DNA of 64,000 bases. Origin: Pohlia nutans. Its lineage: Eukaryota; Streptophyta; Bryopsida; Bryales; Mniaceae. Shown here piece after piece: positions 55,772 through 64,000 of this stretch; position 1 is the stretch's first letter, and each line of letters opens with the position of its first letter. The notes under the pieces were generated by a model. The model worked only from the letters and a program-made list of their open reading frames with translations, made no database searches and was not told the origin of the DNA. The stretch spans positions 3,412,501 through 3,476,500 of the forward strand of contig CM040086.1 of assembly GCA_022496805.1 (NCBI GenBank). The letters run 5' to 3'. The translations under genes were made by a program, and so were the position numbers.

Positions 55772-57087
55772 TGTAAAAGTAGAGCATAACCCAAATTACC
55801 TATGTACATCAAAGTAAAGTGTTTTAGTGAAATTTAGTAAACCTTACTATTGCACGATTAAGTCGTAGTGGAAAAAAAAATTGCCAAAAAATCTCCATAT
55901 GATTAAAAATTCACTAACAAATCGTCCAAGATCAATTTCAATTAATATGTACCAATTATTCATTGATTAGGCAAGGACAAATAATCTATAGATGGCATCG
56001 ATTATCATTGATCTACCAATTATTAGATAATGAAGTGTAAAGGAAAAAAAATCAAATCTTCACGAAGTTGTTATCATACAAACACAGGTTTAGGGGGTCT
56101 TTGTAATTGGTTTTAGGGTCCAAAAGCTTATTGCCATTAATGGTAGGTGGCAAGGTTTATGTATATACATGTGACATGGAAAAAAAAACTAACAAACTAA
56201 AGCTAACTACCCTAATTCCTTACCCTGTCACACTGCCCCCAAGCACAGAGCCGTTCCCATGTCATTGGCTTTGACATTTCTCTTTGGATCTGGGCCCTTC
56301 ATCCCTTTTGCATCTGACGGCCAACACATCGGGAGAGGGGGGGGGGGGGGGGGGGTTTTGGCTGCGCGTCTCTCCCTCCTGGAACTCAGTTCACTTGTCA
56401 ATTTTTTTAAGCTCCGCTCTCTTTTCCCTTCGACCTGCGCTGTCCCTCACCTGGAGCTCTGTAGAATTCCGTTAGATTGTGCTGCTGCCGTCCCCATTCT
56501 TCAAGCCTCAACTGCAGTGCTTGTTGTGCCAGTGGGGATTACATTGAGCGTGGAAATGTAGGTTTTAGTTCTTTTTTTGTCTTCCCTGCGTCGCCTTTCC
56601 ACTACTCCTGCCTGCTCAAGTAGTATTAGACATAATAGCGTTAGAATGCTTAGATCAGAACACAAAGGTTCCATTGTTGATAGCGCACTAGTAATGTAGC
56701 AAATGCATGTATCGTTAGGTTGTGATAGTCGTGCTAATATTCTTGTTTGTGAACTCGGCAGCCGAGCAGAGAGGTCGTGCTCTGCGTCGCAAGGAAGAGA
56801 GCAATTATAGGCCGCTTCTAAATCTCAGGTATGTAACCCTACCATATAAACCGCATGAAGAAGAGATGATTTCATTGCTCGTCAATACCATTCTTAAACC
56901 CTTGCACTGTAGCTCTGCTTAGCAATAAACAAAATGAATGACATTAGGGTAGATCCACTGGAATATCTTAGATTAACCTGTTCCTTGTGATGTGCATCTT
57001 ACGGGTTTAGTTATTGTGCACATACCTGACTCTTTGGGGAAATTTTCTCGAGTTGCAGTTGAACTGTTAAGGAGACTATTAGCTGCA
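55772..57087. promoter_or_regulatory. Divergent promoter and 5' leader region of the two CACTA genes
   Basis: Tnp2 starts leftward at 55771 and the Ptta/TnpA-like gene starts rightward at 57088. Between them is a run of 19 G (56337-56355) beside a CT-rich segment. Two spliced non-coding leader exons for the rightward gene are suggested: acceptor CTCGGCAG and donor CTCAG|GTATGT around 56761-56828, then acceptor GAGTTGCAG at about 57059. No TATA box could be assigned with confidence. Confidence 0.45.
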
Positions 57088-60000
57088 ATGCCGAAATCCA
57101 CGCGCGAGAAGAAGAAACGGAAGGTACTGGAGGCATAGAAGACAGGCACGGTCAACAAGAATGGAGGGGCCGGACTTGTGCCGTCAACAAAGAGGGTCCT
57201 GGCTTCGCAAGGAGGACCGCCGATGTCTCCCCTCCTCAACAGCAACGCGAAGAGTAGGCGGGTAGCGGAAATATCAACCCCACCAACCGAACGCGCGCCC
57301 CAAGTTGTGACCACGAACGCGTTGGAAGATAGAAGAAGGCAGGAGGACAAAGGGCCAGGGGGGAGTACGCCCTCTCCCTCTAAGAAGCGATCGTTGGGAA
57401 CACACTGAAAACCCAGATCCCGCCAAGAAATCTAGGCTGCTTGAAGGTTCGGGAAAACAGCGGGGGACGGGTCGAAAACAGAAAGGGCGGAAGGAATGCG
57501 CCGCTTTAAAAGAGGTTCTCGGCGAGGTTAAGGCGATGGCGAAAGTGTTCAAAGATGCCAGGAGCCAAGAGAAGAACGACATGCCCCCTGTCACTCCGAA
57601 TCCACCTGCACATCCGCCTCACACTTTCGGTACTCCTCCACTTTCGCCCGCTAGTAATGTGAACATTAACGTGTACGTATCTCCAAGACAATTGTATGCA
57701 GATCCTTCCCTTCCGTCGTCCCCTTTCCACTCGCCTACTGTGCACGTCACAGGAGTGCCTTTGTTCTTTGAAGTAGTTCCCGAGAGTCAAAGTCTAGTTT
57801 GTGGACGCCTAGTACGCAATAATTTAGCAAGAAGATGCTTAGTTCCAGAATCTGCCACCCCACAGAACGTAGAAAACAACACTAATGATCAAAGAGACGG
57901 AGATGTGTCTAATATTGGACGAGCACACGAAGTAGTGGCCGATCCAGTAGAAGTGGAAAATGTAGAGCCAGTTTTGGGTACTTCAGATCCTGTAGTGGGA
58001 GAGGAACCACAAGCCGAAACTGCTGTCCTGACTGCAGCAGTTGTAGAGCCGGTAGTCCCAGGAGCTGAGGCCGTTGTACCCAGAACCGTTGCTACTGTAG
58101 TCTCTGTAATCCCAGAAGTTCCAGTGGTAACTCCCGAGGTTCCAGTGCTTGGAAATGTAGTCTCCGTAATCCCCGAAAATCCACCCGTAATTCCGGAATT
58201 CCCAGTCGTCGACACTGCACTGCCAGTGACAGGAGATGAAGACGTACCTGTGACTAAATCTCAGCCTAAGCACAATGAGAATTTACGCAGCAAAGCACCT
58301 ATTGCACCCAAGGACATCGTATTTGATTAGTTTCTTACCCCCAAACGAGAGAGAAGCTTTCTTATTCTTTCATCCTCAGGTAGAATTGCTAAGCACAGAA
58401 CATGAGAAACTCCCCATGAATGGTAGCAATTCATATAAGAGCCATGTAGAACCACCGAGTCACAACTCCACCAATACCGAGTCCACGCAAGGAACCCAAC
58501 ACCCACAGAAAACATATTCCCAGAGGCGTGGTGAATGTGCGGCAACTAGGGCGGATTTTGCAAGGCGTCACAACCTTGGTGTGGAGACGATTGACGAGTA
58601 CAGGAGGAAGATGAAAAGCGAAGAGGCCATTGCCCAAGAATCTGGCACTCCAATGGACAAAGGACCGGGCCAAGAGAAGACAGTGGCTGAGGCAGGCCCA
58701 CCGAAGAATCAGGGTGAGGAGAACTTAGAGGGGGTGGAGACTTGCAAGGCCAAGGACAAGGGCAAGGCTGCGGCCATGGAAGACGGTGAGGAGGGACACG
58801 AGCAAGGGGAGGAGCATCAGGCCAGGGAAAGGAAAAAAAAGAGGGAGAATGAGAGTCGTGGGAAGAACGGTGAGAAGAGAAGGAAAGGGAAGGGGACAGG
58901 AGGGAAGGGAAGGCAGGAAGAGATCCCATTGGCCCTGCATGTGGGGGCAGCAGTGGAAGGGGAGGGCTCAAAGACTGTTGGGTAGGATGAGGAGCCACTT
59001 GCAGCCACATGCAGCGGTGAGCAGATTCCCTCGGTACACGAGGCAGAAGGTGTGACACCTTCCAAGCCTCGTCGGAAGCACAGAAGGACGAGGTCTGTAG
59101 AAAATTCCGCGGATGGTTCCTCCAAAGCTGCCGACTCTACTGGGACTCAGTCATCGCCAGGGAATCATTCGAACTGCGGCAGGAGAGGTGGACAGTCTAT
59201 AACAGAGGCTACGTGGGGAATGCCAACAGATATTCCTCCCTTTGAGGTAAACACATTAGCTGCGCCGACCGGAGCATTTGGGGAGCACATGCGGGCTTAT
59301 GCATTCGATCAAGCCTCTAAGGAGTTCCCATGGCACAAGAACTGGAACCGCCAGTGCCCGGAATTGAAGGCTAGATTCACTATGTTGCTAAGAAAAATCT
59401 ACCCAGGACCTTGGGAGCCGAAGACCATCCTTGGGGCAGTTGGTGGTAACTTGCGAGAGAGACGGTGCAGGCTGAAAAAAAAATTTGAAACATACAAAAA
59501 TTGGAAAGCGGTTCCAAGACCGAGTGGGTGCACAAGGGAGTCTTGGTTAAAAATTTATGAAGACACGAAGAATGAGCTGAAGCGCAAAAAGTCCGAATTG
59601 TGTAGGGCAGCCGCAAATGCGCGAATGGCGGAGGTGGGCTGCAGTCACAGATGTGGCCCTCTTGGCCTGAAGGGAATTGGATTGCGATATGTGAGTACCC
59701 CCCTCTCCCTAGTGAAATTACTCATGAGAATGTAGTTGCTGAAATTGTTTGCGTATTCCCATTCAAGTAGGATAGATTATCGCACCCAAATAAAGTATGC
59801 TGAATTTGTTATCGTTGTGAGTGATGCGGTGCTGGATTATCTGGGCTGTTTGAAGTGATGGAGTGGTAGTATTCAATCTAGAGTCAGTCCCTCACGTAGT
59901 GAAGTTATAGCATTATCAAGCACGATTTATTGAGGTTTGCCCAATGTAGTTCGTATGACTACTGTGAAAGTTTTGTATGTGTTTCTTAGTTTTTTCGGAT

Positions 60001-60896
60001 TTCATTTTTATTTTATATTAGGGTGTGGTATCGTGTATTAGTTAATACAAAGGGCTCACGCTGAATTTCCGCTCCATAACGTAACTTGTAAACATTGCCA
60101 AAAACATAGAGTCAGTAAACAGCCTTAATCATTAATGACCTTGCGCAGCATGTTTTGCAATCCCTGAATTTTGGTGACAATTGATTAGTTTTCATAGGAA
60201 ACCAATATGCATGTAACAATGAACGATTTTGTATGAAGTTTATTATCACCTAGGATGTTCAGAATGTCATATTATACAAGATGTAGGGGCTGCAGTGGGG
60301 GCTAACATGTCAATGTTATTGGGCAAACGAAGTGGGTTACGGGCTGTACTCATGGCTTCTGTTGGGTTAATGTACACTGGAAGACAAAGTAGAGGTAGAG
60401 TAGCAAAATTGTATTTTGGTATATTCAGTTTCTTCTAAATGCGTAGTAGTTACATCAGAGCATAAGTGAAGTATTGAAACCAGATGTACCGTAGTCCACT
60501 GTGATATTGCAATTGTGAACTACTAGTGACTGACTTTGGTTTGATTGGATGTGGCAACTAGTATGAGACATTCACAGAGAAGCAACTGATGAGGAGCTCA
60601 GTTACGGGAAGCGCAATGGATATGCAGCGCTTGAGGAACCAGTGAACAATGCTGCGTTAAATGGTGACACCCCCAATAATGCTGCCTTGAATGGTGACCC
60701 CCCAAGCATCAAAGACATTCTGGAGGCTAAGGCCACAGCAATGAAGGCTAAGGGCAGAGCATTGAGATCAAGGGGCCGTATGACCGAGGAAGTGCCATCA
60801 GAGGAGGAATCCATGTCATCTGCCTCGGGAGACAGTGAGGAAGACGAATCCAATGGTGGATCTTCAGATGACAAATCCAGTGGTAGCGAGGAGTAG
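57088..60896 (+). pseudogene. CACTA second gene: Ptta/TnpA-like DNA-binding protein, interrupted
   Basis: In En/Spm elements the second protein binds subterminal repeats and helps bring the ends together. The start at 57088 reads MPKSTREKKKRK, a nuclear-signal-like sequence. TAG interrupts at 57136. The frame changes near 57,400, and 57,420-58,318 encodes a V/P-rich region with VIPEVPVVTPEVPVL repeats. A precise 61-bp intron (58319-58379, phase 0) leads to a charged E/K/G-rich region, TAG at 58983, then the conserved part: a helix FETYKNWKAVPRP and WLKIYEDTKNELKRKKSELC, matching the plant Ptta/En/Spm family (Transposase_24). A consensus donor (TAT|GTGAGT) stands at 59691. The last exon (acceptor near 60577) ends in a NAALNGD duplication and an acidic serine tail at 60896. 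Middle exons between 59,691 and 60,577 were not resolved. Confidence 0.75.
59691..60577 (+). other. Probable intron(s) of the CACTA second gene
   Basis: The region starts with GTGAGT and ends with TTCACAG. A frame open at 60229-60438 could be an extra exon, but its boundaries were not convincing. The phases of the flanking exons do not match directly, which suggests one more exon. Confidence 0.4.
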
Positions 60897-62034
60897 ATAT
60901 GCGTGTCATGTGAATGTTCCATTCTCACATATGGTTGTGGTATTATGCATGTAGTATGGACTTCATCACTTTAACAAGTACTGTCATAGTTGTACACTTT
61001 GTAGAAAGTTTTACATGTTTTTCAATGTGTAGTATAGGAATGGCCAAGGGTGCGAACTTTAAAAAATACAGTATGTATTTAGCTTAAATACGCAGCCGTG
61101 AAGACATTTTATAGACATGGACATAGAACCTATATGTCTACTCATAAACTGTGGGGGGATATGCATATAACATTATGCAATAGAGCAAAATAAAAGGCAC
61201 TGTATAACTCTATGTATTTCAGTAGTGAATCCTTTTAATGTACAATACGTACATATGTGAATCTAATTTTTCAGTATATTTGCTATGAATATTTTGAATT
61301 GCGTGATAGGCCAATCTAATGAGGTGTCATCACACTTATCACTGTACCACACTAAAATACATACATCCGTCCATAATCCGGATGAATGAAGCAGAAAAGC
61401 ATATAAGATGATATCTATTAATGTTAAATACACATTAAAATCCGCAATTGAAGCGAAGATAAGAACCTATGCGGGGATGTACAAATGTCCAGAAATAAGT
61501 TTTTTAGACTCTAATTCTGAGCATGGAGTGCTCGCAAATTCCATTAAGAAGTCGACACGTGGCAGTAAAGGATAAAACTTTCTTACTAACAAAAGTCTGA
61601 TTTCCTTATGTTTACATTTAATTCGGACGCCGAATACCCCGAGGACCCATGTGTTCCCAATCCAAGAAGGACAGGTTGCACTCGTCAATCCACAAGTTTT
61701 ATAAAAAATATCCCGTGATATTTACCTTCAGAATTTCCCCAGACACTAAAATAAGATTTACTGGAGTGGGGAAATGTCAAAGTAAAATCACATATTACCG
61801 TTCTACTCTCAATTACTTCTCACTTAAAATTTTATGACTATAACTAAAAATACTTTTCACCAGCTGTAAGTGTGAAGTGTAAAAGCATCGTGGGAATGTG
61901 AATAGTTCGCAGTAAAATTGTGTGCAAGTTAGTAAGTGTAAAAGAACCTCGGCTGAAAATAGAGAAGTGGGCCCCGTTCATTTAGTTCGCGAACCCAATA
62001 ATTCTGTGTTCCCTTGGAGAGAGACGAGCCCCCA
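60897..62034. other. CACTA 3' flank of the second gene, no further gene
   Basis: Untranslated or non-coding DNA between the stop of the Ptta-like gene and the right subterminal repeats. Nothing else was recognised. Confidence 0.5.
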
Positions 62035-62165
62035 CAAACGTTGTAAATGCATGTTCCAAAACGTTGCTGCTTTACAACAACGTTTTCAAAGTTGTTCCAG
62101 TAACGTTTAATTCGCCCCGAGGGCTCAACCACTCTAGTGTTAAGAGCAACGTTTGCAGCGTTGCT
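62035..62165. repeat. Right subterminal repeats of the CACTA element (AACGTT motifs)
   Basis: At least six AACGTT cores (for example AAACGTTG, AAAACGTTGC, CAACGTTTT, GTAACGTTTA, GCAACGTTTGC) lie within 150 bp of the right terminus in both orientations. They mirror the left-end set. Confidence 0.78.
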
Positions 62166-62192
62166 GACCCCCCCCCTTTTCTAGTAGTGGTG

Positions 62193-62420
62193 GGGGGTCC
62201 TGTCTAAATTCGAATTTCCCTGCAGTTCCTGTTCGACCATCCTTTTTAGCCCCGGTTAATTTGTGTTTTAGTCCTGCCTAATGGTACAAAAAGGGGCTAG
62301 TGGTACAAAAATTTTAGCCCCCCATTTTTCACATATTAGTGCTCAGGAGGGCTAAAGAGGGCCGGGGCTAAACTACCTCAGTTTAGCCCCGGCTAAATTG
62401 ATCAAAGTTTCCAGTGACAG
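62193..62420. repeat. Older repeat with TTTAGCCCCGG motifs, target of the CACTA insertion
   Basis: TTTAGCCCCGG occurs twice here in direct orientation (near 62250 and 62380), with an inverted GCCGGGGCTAAA between them. The matching sequence TTTTAGCCCCGGG stands just left of the CACTA element (about 36900). This indicates that the CACTA split an existing repeat into two parts 25 kb apart. Confidence 0.6.
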
Positions 62421-62513
62421 CATATATACATGCATCTCTACCAGTGAGAGCTTCTCCCATCAATCGTCCAATATTATAATGATCTGCTGATCAGCTAACA
62501 TTTCTTGAGACAT

Positions 62514-63356
62514 TTACTGCAGCTGTTCGCCCTGTTTCGCAATCGCGTCAACATGTGCCTACATCTAGCTCCTTCGATCTCTGTTGTCAGCAACAACAGC
62601 AAGCTTCGAGTTACCATCATTGTCTATACAACCAGTTTCAGAAAACGTCACTATAATTAAATTCGACTGGTCACAGCTCTTTCGGTAATTAAGCACTTGA
62701 CTGCTTACAGGAAACCATAGTGTACTACTTTTAGAGTTGCGAAAGACGTAAATAATATAGAGCCCCATATTCATTAAATTGGCCAATTTTATTTATATTG
62801 GCCGCCACACTATTCAAATAAGGAGAGTAAATGAACTGAAATCACACTATTTGAGTGGCCAATATAATCAAGATTGGCCAATTTAACGAATATGGGGTTA
62901 TAGATGATGTACATAGTACTTAAATTAGAGACTTAACTATATTTGTAACGATGATTCAGATATTAGCATGAAAACGTTATATTCTTTGCAGGGGGGTGAT
63001 GGCCTGATATAGGTACCCCTCCTGAATTAGTGTGATTTGGGGAAAAAATCTTTTTGATAAGGAAATAGTATTGAAAAATTACAAAAATTAGATAGTGTTG
63101 TAGATGGCATGGTAGGAGCCGCGTATATTGTCGCTGTGTTAAAAACGGAATTTTTGGCATGCATAAAATGAATTACACACAGTCACACATAAGGTTATAC
63201 GTAACCAGGGTACCCATATCAGACCGTTAACCAGGGCTTGAATTTAGATGAGATTCCAAGTTATACCTCCAGCAGCTCGGGAAGTTGCTGCTGCAACTCT
63301 TGATGCATTGCCACAGCTCCAGCCAAAGTTTGCTGAGCCGCTTGCTGGTCCGGTAG
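62514..63356 (-). CDS. Last two exons of an unidentified host gene
   Basis: Exon 63267-63356 has acceptor TTCTAAG, donor GAG|GTATAA and 30 codons starting LPDQQAAQQTLAGAVAM. It joins in phase 0 to exon 62514-62558 (acceptor ATGTAG), coding AHVDAIAKQGEQLQ and a TAA stop. The joined product is a continuous amphipathic helix rich in Q, L and A, suggesting a coiled-coil tail. The intron (62559-63266) contains a small MITE. Upstream exons would lie right of 63,360; a candidate piece at about 63,547-63,603 is uncertain. I do not recognise the family. The phase agreement and protein-like composition support a real gene, but the evidence is short. Confidence 0.4.
62762..62898. mobile_element. Small MITE (137 bp) with long inverted repeats, intronic
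   Basis: CCCCATATTCATTAAATTGG at the left is matched by the inverted CCAATTTAACGAATATGGGG at the right. The arms extend about 55 bp through a second TTGGCCA block. TATAGA stands directly outside both ends (62756-62761 and 62899-62904), a possible 6-bp duplication. No coding capacity. Confidence 0.75.
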
Positions 63357-63691
63357 CTTAGAACTGCGAACATCGATCAATACAACCATATATATGGAAG
63401 TTAAACATAATCGATTCTCACTGACTAGAACTTCTGAACCGAAAAACAGCACAATCATGCCGAGAAAGATTGAAATAGTCGGAATTGAGAATATCAGAAA
63501 ACATGCAGGGTCTGGAAACTCAGGGTCTCGAAAGCTTACGAAGATGCTACAGTCAATCCACATCGTTGTCGCTTCGAACCCCGCATTTGTGGCAGCTGAG
63601 AACCTGCGCCAGTCAACATGTACCAAATGAATTGAAGCTCAGACACTGTAACTAATTCAGGAATTTGGAGTTTGCAGACCTGGATTCTCTC

Positions 63692-64000
63692 ATGGCGCTA
63701 CCAAATCTTTCGGAAGATGGGATCTTCAGTGCAGTCATCAACCCACCGTCAAGCAGTGAAGAAGTCGGGGCCGGGGTCGAAGATCTCCCAGACTGGTGTT
63801 TCCAGCCCGATGACGTGGAGCAGAGGACCCCGACCCTCACTTCAGTGAGAGTGCACCACGATACAATCAACGCGTTGGAGTCGGTGTGCCGTAACAACCC
63901 GGTGGAGATGCAGAGTATAGGAATTCGGAGCCAGGCGGAACTGCAGCCAGTCATGCGTAAACGCCGCCACAGAGCAAATCGACTGACCAGATTTGAAGCC
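63692..64000 (+). CDS. Start of a plus-strand gene, acidic N-terminus then basic CCT-like segment (cut by window end)
   Basis: From ATG 63692 (MALPNLSEDGIFSAVINPPS) the frame stays open for 103 codons to the end of the window. This DNA is more GC-rich than its surroundings. The first 60 residues are acidic and proline/serine-rich, as in transcription factor activation regions (SSSEEVGAGVEDLPDWCFQPDD). The last residues, MRKRRHRANRLTRFEA, are strongly basic and resemble the beginning of a plant CCT domain (family pattern RxxxLxRFxxKR), but only about 12 positions are visible. The frame is also open upstream to about 63,650. It is divergent to the minus-strand gene. The product could be another basic nuclear protein. 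Confidence 0.45.
   Translation, partial: MALPNLSEDGIFSAVINPPSSSEEVGAGVEDLPDWCFQPDDVEQRTPTLTSVRVHHDTINALESVCRNNPVEMQSIGIRSQAELQPVMRKRRHRANRLTRFEA

Larger units (their letters stand above)
36928..62189 (-). mobile_element. Large CACTA (En/Spm) transposon, 25,262 bp
   Basis: The left end reads CACTACTAGAAAT, a G run, then GTCAGCAACGTT. The right end is the inverted equivalent, AACG...GCTGAC, a C run, TTTTCTAGTAGTG. The 3-bp sequence GTG flanks both ends (36925-36927 and 62190-62192). Both subterminal regions are rich in AACGTT motifs. Inside are a Tnp2 transposase (minus) and a Ptta/TnpA-like gene (plus), arranged head to head, plus a tandem-repeat array, an unknown small gene and nested MITEs. 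This makes it an autonomous-type element. The stops in both genes suggest that this copy no longer makes full-length proteins. Confidence 0.95.

Noticed and set aside
58979..59003. A tiny intron removing the TAG at 58983
   Set aside because: About 25 bases is below any spliceable size. The frame is simply continuous with an in-frame stop.

Overview
The window is nuclear DNA of a plant (streptophyte), built mostly of transposable elements. It is AT-rich, has GT-AG introns, CACTA, PIF/Harbinger-type and TTAA-bounded repeats, and TTTAGGG-type telomere-like motifs. No bacterial, organellar or rRNA features were seen. A species cannot be named; the Tnp2 wording and the unusual LINE would fit a non-seed plant at least as well as an angiosperm (inference).

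Left third (1-20,200). A 2.0-kb non-autonomous CACTA element (991-3017, 3-bp duplication AAC) carries an internal foldback and a tRNA-like pol III promoter relic. It is followed by a broken Harbinger transposase (3291-3840), a copia-type solo LTR with a 5-bp duplication (10198-10588), a decayed DNA-methyltransferase-like gene (about 11,700-13,400), several small tandem repeats and a TTAA-bounded MITE (19162-19732). Long stretches have no recognisable gene.

Middle (20,200-31,930). A very long minus-strand non-LTR retrotransposon (LINE), about 11.7 kb with approximate ends. ORF1 is gag-like with a C-terminal coiled coil. ORF2 is about 2,295 codons plus a C-terminal part in the -1 frame, with APE endonuclease, reverse transcriptase, a PCIF1/methyltransferase-like block, RNase H and a CCHC knuckle. 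Its N-terminal leader holds three intact 2A-like ribosome-skipping motifs and a fourth, decayed one. This is the most unusual system in the window.

Right half (36,928-62,189). One autonomous-type CACTA (En/Spm) element of 25,262 bp, bounded by CACTACTAGAAA inverted repeats and a GTG duplication. It holds two head-to-head genes: a multi-exon Tnp2 transposase on minus, and a Ptta/TnpA-like DNA-binding protein on plus. Near its left end is a satellite-like array of about 18 units of roughly 168 bp, invaded by a near-perfect palindromic MITE. It also holds a coherent three-exon 118-codon gene of unknown function and nested TTAA/CTAG MITEs. Both main genes carry in-frame stops and indels, so this copy is probably not active by itself. 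It inserted into an older repeat rich in the motif TTTAGCCCCGG. A Tourist-like MITE (35781-36533) lies just outside.

Right edge (62,500-64,000). Probable host genes: the last two exons of a minus-strand gene with a MITE in the intron, and the start of a plus-strand gene ending in a basic, CCT-like segment that runs off the window.

Several frame breaks lie in homopolymers (A11 in the LINE, A8 in Tnp2, T6 in Harbinger), so some may be assembly errors. The in-frame stops are TGA and TAG, as expected from deamination of methylated cytosines in CGA and CAG codons.
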